This document shows positions 15,461 to 26,316 of a stretch of DNA of 38,997 bases, piece by piece. Location of the stretch: the NCBI GenBank assembly GCA_964388085.1, contig CAYLZW010000019.1:1-38997 (forward strand). Direction: 5' to 3'. How positions within the stretch are numbered: the stretch's first letter is position 1; each line of letters begins with the position of its first letter. A program made the translations under genes and the position numbers. This DNA is from CAYLZW01 sp964388085 (GTDB taxonomy: Bacteria; Myxococcota; UBA727; CAYLZW01). The notes beneath the pieces were generated by a model. That model made no database searches. It saw only the letters and a program-made list of their open reading frames with translations, and was not told where the DNA came from.

Positions 15461-16918
15461 TCAATGCGAGGAGGGGTCCTCGCCGCGCACCTCGGGGAGC
15501 GGCTCGTGCGGCAAGGAGCCGCGTGAGGAGCGCAGGAAGATGAACGGCGTCGCGGCCAGGAAGTTCGACACGCGGGAGGTGTACACGTCGGCGTAACGCT
15601 CCACCTGCCGCGCGAGGTGGCTCTTGTCGTTGCCGGCGCGCATCAACAGGCCCCACTCGACGTTGCCTTGCTCCGCCGAGGCCTTGGCCAGCGGCGCGAT
15701 GACGTGGTCGAGCTGCACGATCTCGTCTCGCAGGGACGACAGCCGCTCGCGCAGCCACGCCTCGCTCTCGGCGGGCTGCGGGCCGTAAGCCTGGTGTAGC
15801 CGCTGGAGCCGGAGCCGCATCTCACAGTGTTGAGCCTCGAGCGCCTCCTTCTGGCCCATGAGCGCGGTCAGCGTCGCCGAGGCGCTGATCGATCGCTCGA
15901 CGAGGCGCACCTCTCCCTCGAGCTCGCGCAGGATGAGCGCCGTGCGCCAGCGCAGCACGGCCTTGGTGACGTGCACATCACCGAACATGTGATCGCCGAC
16001 GTAGAGGATCTCGTCGCCCGAGAGGCCGAGGTGGCGCTCGAGCTGCTTCGTGCTGCCGCCCGCGTGCACGACGCCGGCGCGCAGGCGGTCGATGGGACGC
16101 AACAGACCGTCGTCGCTGACGACCTCGTACAGCGGGCTCTCGGCGGTGAAGAAGCTCGGCTTGCGCGCGGACACCACGATGACGTCGAACAGCTCCCGCC
16201 AGCCCACGCCGCGCGGCAGGAAGGGCTCGATGGCGAAGCGCATCATGGGGTCTGTGTACGTCCAGTCGGAGTTCGTGATGAGCAGGAGCTTCTTGCCCGC
16301 GCGCTTCTGGTCGACGAGGGTCAAGGCGGTCTCCTCGTCGCGCAGCACGTAGCGCTCGGGGGCCGCGAGGATGTCCGCCTTGAGCTGCCCTTCGGTGTGC
16401 GCCGCGTCGGTCGCGTCGCGCACGCGCTGGTAGAGCTCGGCGTAGCCCATGACGTCCGGCAGCGCCCCCTCGTCGAGCAGATCCACGAGCTGCCGGTAGA
16501 GGCAGCCCTCGGAGAGCGAGAACAGCGTGTTCAGGAACACCCAGCGCGGCTCCTCGAGGTCGACCAGCGTGCGCGCGTATTCTTGACGCTGCTCCTCGAA
16601 GTCGAGCGCGCGTGTGCCGTGCACGGCCTTGCGCACGAAGCCGAAGCGGTTGGTCTTGACCAGGTTGCCCTTCTCGGTGTCGACGACGAGGCCGCGGATG
16701 ACGGACGCCGGCTCGAAGGCGAGGTGCTGCACGGGCCAGCCCGCCTTTTCGAGGCGCTGCCGGATGTGCTGGTAGGCGCGCTCCTCCCACTGCTCCACGT
16801 GGTAGTGGATGAGCGTGTAGTCCATGTCGTAGCCGATGGCCTTGATGGAGCGCAGGTTGAGGGTGCGATTGCACGCGAGGATGCGCTCACGGGACGACGG
16901 CGAGACGACTTCACTCAT
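15461..16918 (-). CDS. HAD-IG family 5'-nucleotidase
   Basis: ATG 16918 gives 485 residues. IKAIGYDMDYTLIHY near residues 30-43 is motif I of the haloacid dehalogenase fold (DxDxT, first Asp the nucleophile). LLLITNSDWTYTDPMM is motif II (Thr/Ser) and ILYVGDHMFGDVHVTKAVL is motif IV with the metal-binding Asp pair. Together with the length this is the pattern of cytosolic purine 5'-nucleotidase-like (NT5DC/HAD-IG, PF05761) proteins, which dephosphorylate nucleoside monophosphates. Between motifs lies a large cap with LVKTNRFGFVRKAVHGTRAL. A C-terminal coiled-coil (ALMGQKEALEAQHCEMRLRL) follows. The frame is open nine codons further upstream, but MSEVVSPSS is the better start. It is divergent from the YebC-type gene. 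Confidence 0.88.
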   Translation of the reverse strand: MSEVVSPSSRERILACNRTLNLRSIKAIGYDMDYTLIHYHVEQWEERAYQHIRQRLEKAGWPVQHLAFEPASVIRGLVVDTEKGNLVKTNRFGFVRKAVHGTRALDFEEQRQEYARTLVDLEEPRWVFLNTLFSLSEGCLYRQLVDLLDEGALPDVMGYAELYQRVRDATDAAHTEGQLKADILAAPERYVLRDEETALTLVDQKRAGKKLLLITNSDWTYTDPMMRFAIEPFLPRGVGWRELFDVIVVSARKPSFFTAESPLYEVVSDDGLLRPIDRLRAGVVHAGGSTKQLERHLGLSGDEILYVGDHMFGDVHVTKAVLRWRTALILRELEGEVRLVERSISASATLTALMGQKEALEAQHCEMRLRLQRLHQAYGPQPAESEAWLRERLSSLRDEIVQLDHVIAPLAKASAEQGNVEWGLLMRAGNDKSHLARQVERYADVYTSRVSNFLAATPFIFLRSSRGSLPHEPLPEVRGEDPSSH

Positions 16919-17156
16919 GCAACCTCCGGCGGGTGAGCTTCGCATGCCCCGGGCTTCACGGGGTGCTCGCGCACGTCTCGCGCGGCCACGCTTGCTCGCC
17001 TCCGGCGGCTGCCCGGAGTACGCGCTCGCGTGCGGCCACGAGGCGCCGGGGGGTCGTCTGACACCGCTGGTGACGCGGCCGGCGTAGGACTATTTTCCGC
17101 GGGCTACCGGGGACGCGGCTCCGGTGGTCCCCCGATCGACGCACAGGAGCTTTGTC

Positions 17157-17879
17157 ATGGGACGCATCTTTGAAACGCGCAAGGCGACGATGTTCGCCCG
17201 CTGGAACAGGATGTCGAAGGCGTTCACGCGCGTGAGCAAGGATCTCGCCATGGCCGTGAAGGCCGGTGGGCCGAGCCCGGACTCGAACGCAGCGCTGCGT
17301 CGCGTGATCCAGAACGCCCGCGCGTTGAACATGCCGAAGGACAAGATCGAGGCCGCCATCAAGCGCGCCAGCGGTCACGACGCCACCGACTACGAGGTCG
17401 TGCTCTACGAGGGCTACGCGCCGCACGGCATCGCCATCCTCGTCGAGACGGCCACCGACAACCCGACCCGCACCATCGCCAACGTGCGCATGCACTTCAA
17501 CAAGGGCGGCGGCAACGTCGGCACCACGGGGAGCGTCGGCTTCTTGTTCAGCCGCCTCGGCGTGTTCCGTCTGAACCCCGAGGGCCTCGACCTCGAGTCG
17601 CTCGAGCTGGACCTCATCGATCATGGGCTCGAGGAGCTCGGCGAGGGCACGGGCGAGAAGGGCGAGCGGCAGGTCATCCTGCACTGCGCGTTCGGCGACT
17701 TCGGGCAGCTGCAGGCCGCGCTCGAGGAGAAGGGGATTACGCCGGTGTCCGCGGAGTCGGAGTATCTCCCGCACAGCCTCGTCGAGCTCCCCGAAGAACA
17801 CGCCACCGAGGTGCTCGCGCTGGTGGATCGCCTCGAACAGGACGACGACGTGCAGAAGGTCTTTCATAACCTCGGCTGA
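17157..17879 (+). CDS. YebC/PmpR-family protein, MGRxFExRK type
   Basis: ATG 17157, with CAGGAG eight bases upstream, gives 240 residues, the usual length. The N-terminus MGRIFETRKATMFARWNRMS and the block AALRRVIQNARALNMPKDKI are family hallmarks. VVLYEGYAPHGIAILVETAT, DNPTRTIANVRMHFNKGGGN and GSVGFLFSRLGVF continue the three-domain fold. YebC proteins are described as transcription regulators and, more recently, as helpers of ribosomes at proline stretches. The MGR-start subtype is distinct from the MAGHSKWANIKHRK subtype that lies by ruvC. Here it is followed, 11 bases later, by a Spy-like gene. The upstream 238 bases toward the nucleotidase gene hold no ORF; TATTTT near 17090 is a weak -10 candidate. 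Confidence 0.9.
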   Translation: MGRIFETRKATMFARWNRMSKAFTRVSKDLAMAVKAGGPSPDSNAALRRVIQNARALNMPKDKIEAAIKRASGHDATDYEVVLYEGYAPHGIAILVETATDNPTRTIANVRMHFNKGGGNVGTTGSVGFLFSRLGVFRLNPEGLDLESLELDLIDHGLEELGEGTGEKGERQVILHCAFGDFGQLQAALEEKGITPVSAESEYLPHSLVELPEEHATEVLALVDRLEQDDDVQKVFHNLG

Positions 17880-17890
17880 AGGCGGCCTCC

Positions 17891-18670
17891 GTGAGCAAGC
17901 CCGTCCTGCTATCCGCCCTCGCCCTCTTGTGTTCGATCGCCGCGCTGCTCCTCTCCCTCACCTCGGGTGGCGCCCCTTCGGAGACGAGCGCCGCGACGAG
18001 CCGAGGCGCGAGCGAGGCTCCGCGCGCCACGCGACAGCCCGACCGCTCGTCGACGTCCGCCGGCTCCGAGAGCGACGTGGGGATGCGGCGCCGGCTGGCA
18101 GCGCTCGAGGCGGAGGTCGCGGCGCTGCGGCGACGTCTCGGCGCCTCGCCATCCACGGCGGCCCTGGCGGCGGACGCGCTCTCGTCCTCGTCGTCCCCCG
18201 AGGAGCAGCGCGAGGCGGAGACGGCCTTGCTCGACGCCATCGAGAGCGATCCCGAGGTGCGCGAGAAGCTCGAGGACCTCGTCAGCGAGGGGCTGCAGAA
18301 GCGGGAGGAGCGCCGCTGGGAGAACCGACGCGCGCGTTGGGAGGAGCGCGCCGAGGAGCGGCTCGCCGATCTCGCCGAGGACGCGTCGCTTCGGCCCGAG
18401 CAGGTGACGAAGCTGTCCGCCATGCTGTCCGCCGAGCGCGAAGAGATGACGGCGCTGTTTCAGAAGGCCCGCGAGGAGGGAGGCGGCTGGCGCGAGATGC
18501 GCGAACAAGCGCGCGAGCTGCGCGGCCGCACCGACGACAACGCCAGCGCCTTGCTCGACGAGGATCAACTGCCCGCGTACCAGGCCATGCGCGAGGAGGA
18601 GCGGCCGGGCAGACGCGGCCGGCGACGCGGCGGCGAGGACGCCCAGCGCCGAGGCGGCCAGGAGCGATGA
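17891..18670 (+). CDS. Membrane-anchored coiled-coil protein, distantly Spy/CpxP-like
   Basis: GTG 17891 starts a 259-residue protein. MSKPVLLSALALLCSIAALL is a membrane anchor or signal, followed by a Ser/Ala/Thr-rich linker (30-60). A heptad region comes next (MRRRLAALEAEVAALRRRLG), then a very charged helical domain 105-240. In that domain LRPEQVTKLSAMLSAEREEM and LLDEDQLPAYQAMREE recall the LTxxQ repeats of Spy/CpxP periplasmic chaperones and metal-resistance proteins. The C-terminus is a basic, Gly/Arg-rich tail. It would act in the periplasm. It is in the same direction as yebC and recX, probably one transcript. Its residue pattern is similar in style to the protein at 21420, but the two are not close duplicates. 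Confidence 0.6.
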   Translation: MSKPVLLSALALLCSIAALLLSLTSGGAPSETSAATSRGASEAPRATRQPDRSSTSAGSESDVGMRRRLAALEAEVAALRRRLGASPSTAALAADALSSSSSPEEQREAETALLDAIESDPEVREKLEDLVSEGLQKREERRWENRRARWEERAEERLADLAEDASLRPEQVTKLSAMLSAEREEMTALFQKAREEGGGWREMREQARELRGRTDDNASALLDEDQLPAYQAMREEERPGRRGRRRGGEDAQRRGGQER

Positions 18671-18692
18671 GCGCGCCTTCGGGAGAGTCCGC

Positions 18693-19217
18693 TTGCGCCT
18701 GAGCGCGCGCTCCATGGAGAACGCCGCGCTTCACTATCTGAAGCGCTTCCCGTCGTCGTCCGGAAACCTCCGACGCGTGCTCTGGCGCAAGGTGAGGCGC
18801 GCCGAAGGCTTCGCGGCGGCCGACGAGGCGGAGCTGAAGCTCCTCGTGGAGCAAGTGACGCAGCGGGTGATCGACGCCGGGCTCGTCGATGACGAGGCCT
18901 ATGGCAAGCTGCTCGCACAGAGCCTGCACAACCGCGGACTGCCGCTGCGCGCCATCGCCGGCCGCCTGCGCGAGAAGTCGTTGCCCGCGGAGCTCATCGA
19001 GCGCTGCCTCGCCCGGCTGCGCGACGCTCACTCGGACGTCGACGAGCTCGCTGCCTGGACGCTCGCCAGGCGCAAGCGGCTCGGCCCCTTTCGCAAAGAC
19101 GCCACGCTGCGTCAGGCCAAGCGCCAACGCGATCTCGCGGCCATGGCGCGCGCGGGCTTTGGCTACGACGTCGCGCGCCGCATCATCGACGCCGACGTCA
19201 TCCCGGACGAGCGCTGA
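18693..19217 (+). CDS. recX: RecX-family regulatory protein
   Basis: The 174-residue product (from TTG 18693; ATG 18714 would give 167) has the tandem three-helix layout of RecX. ENAALHYLKRFPSSSGNLRR is the opening repeat and VTQRVIDAGLVDDEAYGKLL the second, with the family signature LVDDEAY. A further helix contains GLPLRAIAGRLREKSLP. The terminal block FGYDVARRIIDAD corresponds to the usual RGF-hydrophobic ending. RecX binds and limits RecA filaments. It is not next to recA here. The stop converges on the KefB-type gene with only six bases between. Confidence 0.85.
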   Translation: MRLSARSMENAALHYLKRFPSSSGNLRRVLWRKVRRAEGFAAADEAELKLLVEQVTQRVIDAGLVDDEAYGKLLAQSLHNRGLPLRAIAGRLREKSLPAELIERCLARLRDAHSDVDELAAWTLARRKRLGPFRKDATLRQAKRQRDLAAMARAGFGYDVARRIIDADVIPDER

Positions 19218-19223
19218 CCGGCG

Positions 19224-21260
<2,037 letters not shown>

Positions 21261-21419
21261 TGTCGTCCCAACGATTCCAGGGTGCGGACTTCACGGCCAG
21301 GTTTTGAGCACCGTTTAGCACAGCGACACCACGCGCGTCGGACCGTCCTTTACCTCGCGCTCGGCCGGCGGGTTCTGTTCTCCGAGCGCGCCCCACGAAC
21401 GCCGCGCACAGGAGAGCAC

Positions 21420-21986
21420 GTGAATCACCGCCTGTTTCCCTCCCGCCGTCCTGCATCGAGCGCCCGCAAGCCCAGCTTCCTCCTCGCCGGCCTCGTGGCC
21501 GCGGGCGTCCTGGGCGCCGCCCCCCTCGCCCTCGCGGAGGCGCCCGACGGCGTCGACGCGCGAGCGCACGCGGAGCGGCGGCTCGAGCACATGGAGCGAA
21601 AGGTCCGCACCAAGCTCTCGCCGCGCCTCGGTCTCGACGCCGCGACGGAGGATGAGCTGGTGCGCCTGTTCCAGGAGTCCGCGCGCGAGCGTCACAACGC
21701 GCGACGAGTCATCCGCAGCGAGCGAACGGCGCTGAAGGAGCTCGTCGATGCCGGCGCCTCCGAGGCGGAGCTGAACGCGCAGCTCGAGCGCGTGTACGCC
21801 GCGATGGCGAAGGCGCCCGATACCGACGCGCTGCTCGACAAGACCGCGGCCATCCTGACGCCGGAGCAGCAAGCCAAGCTCGTGCTCTCCGCGCGCAAGC
21901 ACGGCAAGCACGGTAAGCACGGTAAGCACGGCAAGCACGGCAAGATGAAGCAGCGAGGTCAGCTCGCCGCACCCGGCGCACGCTGA
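21420..21986 (+). CDS. Spy/CpxP-like periplasmic protein with a Lys-His-Gly repeat tail
   Basis: GTG 21420, with CAGGAGAG upstream, gives 188 residues. An N-terminal signal peptide is clear (basic stretch, FLLAGLVAAGVLGAAPLALA, cleavage after ALA). The mature part is helical: AERRLEHMERKVRTKLSPRL, VRLFQESARERHNARRVIRS and ILTPEQQAKLVLSARK, the last matching the LTxxQ motif of Spy, CpxP and metal-resistance periplasmic proteins. The tail, residues 160-174, is five copies of Lys-His-Gly, then KMKQRG. Histidines spaced by three suit binding of Ni, Co, Zn or Cu, but that is inference. The stop lies 35 bases from the RND permease gene, which converges on it. A chaperone or metal-sensing role in pump control fits the context. 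Confidence 0.72.
   Translation: MNHRLFPSRRPASSARKPSFLLAGLVAAGVLGAAPLALAEAPDGVDARAHAERRLEHMERKVRTKLSPRLGLDAATEDELVRLFQESARERHNARRVIRSERTALKELVDAGASEAELNAQLERVYAAMAKAPDTDALLDKTAAILTPEQQAKLVLSARKHGKHGKHGKHGKHGKMKQRGQLAAPGAR
21897..21941 (+). repeat. Five tandem 9-base units (AAGCACGGY) coding for Lys-His-Gly
   Basis: Five in-frame copies of AAGCACGGC or AAGCACGGT, differing only in the third base of the glycine codon. The variation is synonymous, so the repeat is kept as protein. Such short tandem units change copy number easily by slippage. Confidence 0.9.
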
Positions 21987-22021
21987 CGCCGACCGTCGCG
22001 ACGGCGCGTCTCGCGGCCCAC

Positions 22022-25000
22022 TCAGGGAACGGGGGACGCGCCGGTCTTTCGGCTGGCGCGCCTCGCGACCGCGTCTTCGATGAGCGAGTACAGCACGGGG
22101 ACGACGACGAGGGTGACCACGGTGGAGACGAACAGGCCACCGACCACCGCGCGGGCGAGCGGCGCCTGGATCTCGCTGCCCTCCCCCGGGGCCAGGGCCA
22201 AGGGCAGCATGCCGAGCATGGTGGTGCCCGTCGTCATCAGCACGGGCCTGAGCCGCCGCCGCCCGCACAGGCGCAGCGCGTCGCCGATCGACATGCCCTC
22301 GTCCGCGCGCAGGCGGTTGGCGTAGTCGACCAGCAGGATGGCGTTGTTGACGACGATGCCGACCAGCACGATGACGCCGAGGAACGAGTTCATGTTGAAG
22401 GTCGTCCCGGAGATGAGCAGCGCGGCGACGACACCGATGATGGAAAACGGCACCGCCGTCATGACGACGAGCGGTTGCCGGAGCGACTCGTACTGCACGA
22501 CGAGGACGGCGTAGACGAGGAAGATCGCGAGCAGCACACCGACGAGCAGCCCGCCGAAGGTCTCCTCCTGCTCGGCCTGCTCGCCGGTGAGCGCGAGCGA
22601 AAAGCCCTCCGGGACCTCGACGCTCTCGAGCGCGAGCGCCACGTCCCGCACGATGTCGCCGAGGGGGCGGTCGGTGGTGCCTGCCCCTACCTGCAGGACG
22701 CGCTCCTGGTTCAGACGCGAGATCGACGCTGGGCTCAGCCCCTCCTCGAGCCGCGCCACGGCGCCGAGCGGCACCGAGCGTCCCGACGGCAGCGGGACAG
22801 GGAGCGCGTGCAGCTGCTCCACCGAGCGCCGGTCCTGTGCGCGCAGACGCACCCGAATGTCGTACTCCGCGCCCCCGTCCCTTAGCCTCGTCGTCACCTT
22901 GCCGAGCACATAGTGCTCCACCGCGCTCGCGACCGCGGCGCCGGTGAGCCCGAGCTCCGCGAGGCGCGCGCGGTCCAGGTGGATGGTCTGCTCCGCCTTG
23001 CCCGGCTCGCGCTCGATGAACGTGTCGGTCACGCCGTCTACGCGGTTCATGGCCAGCTCGACGCGCTCGGCCAGGCGGTCCGCTATCTCGAGATCGTGGC
23101 CGCGTACCTCGACGACGAGGCGATCGCCGCCGCCGCGCATGAGGCGGAGCAGCAGGTTGCTCGAACGCGGCCGTACGCGAATGTCCGCGCCCGGCATGTC
23201 GGACGTCGCCGCGCGAATGGCCGCGATGATCTGATCGAGCGAGCGACGCCGCTCGCTAGCCGGCACGAGGGTCATCTCGAGGTCGCCCTGGTTGGACGTC
23301 ACCGGCCGCCAGGCCGCCTCGGGGCCCGCGGCGGTGGTCACGTGATCGAGCTCGCCGGGCTCGAGCACCGAGAGCACGCGCGCCTCGAGCCGCTTCATGG
23401 TCTCGATGGTCGTCTCGATGGGCGTCCCGACCGGCAGCTCGAGCTCCACGTCGACCTCGCCCTCGTCCGTCTGCGGCATCAGCTCGACGCCGATGAGCGG
23501 GATCAGCGAGAAGCTGCCGACGAGCAGCGCGACGGCGAGCACGAGGGTCAGCGCCGGCCGCTGGAGCGCCGCGTCGAGCGCTCGGACGTACGCGCCGTCG
23601 ACCGCGCCGAGGAACGCGCCGGCTCGAGCGCGCAGCCAGCCGGTGACGCCGTGGTGGTCCTCCTTGCGCGCGCGGATGACGAGGCCGCAGAGGGCGGGCA
23701 CGACGGTGAAGGCGACCACCAGCGAGCACGCCAGGGCGAAGGAGACGACCAGCGCCATCTCGCGGAAGAACACGCCCGCGAAGCCCTCGATGAACACGAC
23801 GGGGACGAACACGGCGACCGTGGTGAGCGTGCCCGCGGCGACCGCCAGCATGACCTCGCGGCTGCCCTCGATGGCGGCCGTCCTCGGGGGCTCGCCGTCC
23901 TCGAGGCGCCGGTAGGTGTTCTCCAGGATGACGATGGCCCCATCGACCACCATGCCGACGCCGAGCGCGAGGCCGCCGAGGGAGATGACGTTCAGCGAGA
24001 TGTCGGCGCTGTACATGAGCGCGAACGTCGCCAGGATGCTGATGGGGATCGCGGTCGCGATGACGAAGGTCGCGCGCACGTTGCGCAGGAAGAAGAGCAG
24101 GATCAGGACCGCGAGCGCGGCGCCATAGAGCGCGGAGCTCTCGACGTTGGTGACCGACGCGCTGATGAAGGTCGAGCCGTCCTGGATGACGGTCAGCGTC
24201 AGCCGGCCGTCGTAGTCGGCGTTGATCGCGTCCACCTCGGCCTTGAGCGCCTCGGCCACCTCGATGGTGTTCGTGCCCGACTGCTTCGAGACGCGCATCT
24301 GGATAGCGGTGTGACCGTCCACCCAGAGCTCCGCGTTCTGCTCCTGAAAGCCATCCACGACCTGCGCCACATCGCTGACATGGATCGGCCGGCCTTCGCG
24401 GGAGCCGAGGACGACCGCCGCCACGTCGGCGGCGCTGGTCAGCTCCCCCTCGACGCGAATGATGACCTCGCGCCCGCTCTTCAGCATGTCGCCGGCGGAG
24501 GTGTCGCGGTTCTCTCGCGCGAGCGCCGCGCTCACGTCCGCCGCGTCGATCCCGAGCGCCGCCAACCGCTCCGCTTCGAGGCGCACTTCAATTTCGCGCA
24601 CGCGACCGCCGCGGATGTCCACCGCGGCGACCCCCGTCACGCGCTCGAGGCGACGGGAGAGCACCTCCTCGGCGAGGTAGCGCAGCCGACGCGGGTCTCC
24701 CGTCCCCGACAGCCCGAGGGCGGCGATGGGGGCCTGCGCCAGATCGAACTTGTAGACGATCGGTGGGTCCGCCTCTTCCGGGAGGCGCGCGCGAACGCGA
24801 TCGATGAGCGCGCGCACGTCGTCGAGCGCGGTCTGGATGTCGTGTCCCCAGTTGAAGCGCAGGCGCACCCGCGAGAGCCCCTCGGTGGACTGCGCGCTCA
24901 GCTCGTCCACACCCTCTACCGTCGAGACCACCTGCTCGATGGGTCGCGTCAGCAGGGTCTCGATCTCCTCCGGCGCGACGCCGGGGTACGTCGTCACGAT

Positions 25001-25138
25001 GGTCAGCTGCGGCGCGTCCATGGACGGCAGCAGGTCGACCGCGAGGCGGCTGAAGGAGACGACGCCGATGACCACGACCGCGAACGCGATCATGAGCGTG
25101 CCAATCGGCCGATCGACGGCGATGGACGCGATGTTCAT
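22022..25138 (-). CDS. RND efflux permease (AcrB/MdtB-like, HAE type)
   Basis: The 1038 residues have the two-fold RND plan: N-terminal PIGTLMIAFAVVVIGVVSFS (TM1), a porter domain, TM2-6 (about 335-500), a second porter domain, then TM8-12 (865-1010). The TM4 proton-relay motif reads LALGVGMVVDGAIVILEN with Asp399. This is the single-Asp form common in many multidrug/HAE-like pumps and unlike the heavy-metal HME pattern, so a CzcA-type metal pump is not indicated. MNIASIAVDRPIGTLMIAFA is the usual start. The gene overlaps the adaptor gene by ATGA (25135-25138) and is the last of a three-gene minus-strand operon. The substrate is not readable from sequence. Confidence 0.92.
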   Translation of the reverse strand: MNIASIAVDRPIGTLMIAFAVVVIGVVSFSRLAVDLLPSMDAPQLTIVTTYPGVAPEEIETLLTRPIEQVVSTVEGVDELSAQSTEGLSRVRLRFNWGHDIQTALDDVRALIDRVRARLPEEADPPIVYKFDLAQAPIAALGLSGTGDPRRLRYLAEEVLSRRLERVTGVAAVDIRGGRVREIEVRLEAERLAALGIDAADVSAALARENRDTSAGDMLKSGREVIIRVEGELTSAADVAAVVLGSREGRPIHVSDVAQVVDGFQEQNAELWVDGHTAIQMRVSKQSGTNTIEVAEALKAEVDAINADYDGRLTLTVIQDGSTFISASVTNVESSALYGAALAVLILLFFLRNVRATFVIATAIPISILATFALMYSADISLNVISLGGLALGVGMVVDGAIVILENTYRRLEDGEPPRTAAIEGSREVMLAVAAGTLTTVAVFVPVVFIEGFAGVFFREMALVVSFALACSLVVAFTVVPALCGLVIRARKEDHHGVTGWLRARAGAFLGAVDGAYVRALDAALQRPALTLVLAVALLVGSFSLIPLIGVELMPQTDEGEVDVELELPVGTPIETTIETMKRLEARVLSVLEPGELDHVTTAAGPEAAWRPVTSNQGDLEMTLVPASERRRSLDQIIAAIRAATSDMPGADIRVRPRSSNLLLRLMRGGGDRLVVEVRGHDLEIADRLAERVELAMNRVDGVTDTFIEREPGKAEQTIHLDRARLAELGLTGAAVASAVEHYVLGKVTTRLRDGGAEYDIRVRLRAQDRRSVEQLHALPVPLPSGRSVPLGAVARLEEGLSPASISRLNQERVLQVGAGTTDRPLGDIVRDVALALESVEVPEGFSLALTGEQAEQEETFGGLLVGVLLAIFLVYAVLVVQYESLRQPLVVMTAVPFSIIGVVAALLISGTTFNMNSFLGVIVLVGIVVNNAILLVDYANRLRADEGMSIGDALRLCGRRRLRPVLMTTGTTMLGMLPLALAPGEGSEIQAPLARAVVGGLFVSTVVTLVVVPVLYSLIEDAVARRASRKTGASPVP

Positions 25139-26316
25139 GTGCCGTTTCCTGCCGCCGCGGACGGCGCTGCCGCGGACGCCGACTCGACGACACGGATGAG
25201 CCCGCCGGCGGCCAGCTCCTCGTGGCCGAGCGTCAGGACGCGCTCGCCTGCCTGGAGGTCGCCGCTGACCGCGACGAGGTCGCCCGTGTGCCCGAGCACG
25301 CTGACGCTCCGCCAGACCGCCTTGCCGTCGTCCGCGACGAACACCCCGGCGCCCTCCGCTCCGTCGATGCTGCGCTTTAGGAGCGCCACGGAGGGCACGC
25401 GCAGAACATCGTGCAGCTCCCGTACGCGCACCTCGAGCGTCGCGTACATGCCGGGGAGCAAGAGGGGTGACTCCTCCTTCAGCACGCCCTCGATCTGGAC
25501 GCTGCGGTCCTCGCGCGACACCTCTCCCCCGATGCGCTCGAGCACACCCGGGAACGTTTGGTCTCCGGTCGCGGCCGTGCTCACGCGCAGCTCGAGCCCC
25601 GGGCGGAGGACCGCGAGCGCTCGCTCGGGAGCGCGAGCGCGGATGCGCGGCGGACCGTCGGCCACGACGCGAAGGATGGGTGTGGCCGGCGACGCGGTGG
25701 CCCCGGGATCGAGCAGACGCGCCGCCACGACGCCGTCGAAGGGCGCCAAGAGGCGCGTGTGGCGCAGCTGCTCCTCGACGACACCGACGCGCGCGCGAGC
25801 CTGGGCCGCCTGCGCCTTCGAGGCGGCCACGTCTGCCTCGAGGCTGAGCACCCTCGCGTTCAGCTCCGCGAGCTCTTGCGCGCTGATGAGCTTGTCGTCC
25901 GCCAGCGGCGCCTTGCGGTCGAGCTCGGCCCGCGCCGCCGCCAGGGACGCCTTCGCGCGCTCTTCATTCGCCAGCGCGGCGAGGATGGCCGCCTTGGCCT
26001 CCTGCAGTTGCGGCGCGAGCTCGCCGTCGTCGAGCCGCGCCAGCAGCGTCCCCTTGTCGACGTGGTCGCCGAGGCGGACGCGCACCTCGACCACACGGCC
26101 GGTGACGCGGGGGGCGAGATCGGCCGCCTCCGCCCACAGCTCGCCGGTGAAGCGCTCGCGCAAGCTCAGATCCCCCTTCTCGACGGGGGCGGCGCGCACG
26201 GCCACCGCGCGAGGCGCACGCGCTCGCGTCGCAGAAGCCTCGCCTTCGGCACAGCCGGCCATGACGCCGACGCTGAGAAGGTAGAGCCCGACGACGACGT
26301 GGACACGGTGGGTCAT
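25135..26316 (-). CDS. RND membrane-fusion lipoprotein (adaptor)
   Basis: ATG 26316 gives 393 residues with a lipoprotein signal: LYLLSVGVMAGC, lipid-modified Cys22. Then come the biotinyl-lipoyl halves (DLAPRVTGRVVEVRVRLGDH and LLAPFDGVVAARLLDPGA), separated by a long alpha-helical hairpin (residues about 100-175, rich in Ala/Glu/Leu). The beta-barrel (RVSTAATGDQTFPGVLERIG) and membrane-proximal domains follow. It links the inner-membrane permease with the outer-membrane channel. The stop overlaps the permease start and the start overlaps the channel gene stop, so translation of all three is coupled. The same frame is open far upstream (to 26730) but without any family similarity. Confidence 0.92.
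   Translation of the reverse strand: MTHRVHVVVGLYLLSVGVMAGCAEGEASATRARAPRAVAVRAAPVEKGDLSLRERFTGELWAEAADLAPRVTGRVVEVRVRLGDHVDKGTLLARLDDGELAPQLQEAKAAILAALANEERAKASLAAARAELDRKAPLADDKLISAQELAELNARVLSLEADVAASKAQAAQARARVGVVEEQLRHTRLLAPFDGVVAARLLDPGATASPATPILRVVADGPPRIRARAPERALAVLRPGLELRVSTAATGDQTFPGVLERIGGEVSREDRSVQIEGVLKEESPLLLPGMYATLEVRVRELHDVLRVPSVALLKRSIDGAEGAGVFVADDGKAVWRSVSVLGHTGDLVAVSGDLQAGERVLTLGHEELAAGGLIRVVESASAAAPSAAAGNGT

Noticed and set aside
13237..15543. Open frame of 768 codons opposite the Hsp70 fusion
   Set aside because: Composition is that of an antisense shadow and it crosses the intergenic region and another gene.
21897..21941. Short tandem repeats as a CRISPR-like array
   Set aside because: The units are nine bases, contiguous without spacers, in frame, and vary only at silent positions; this is a coding repeat.
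22913..26284. Open frame of 1123 codons on the plus strand opposite the RND permease and adaptor genes
   Set aside because: It is antisense to two clear genes, extremely rich in Arg, Asp, Glu, His and Ala, and has no family character; GC-rich codon bias produces such shadows.
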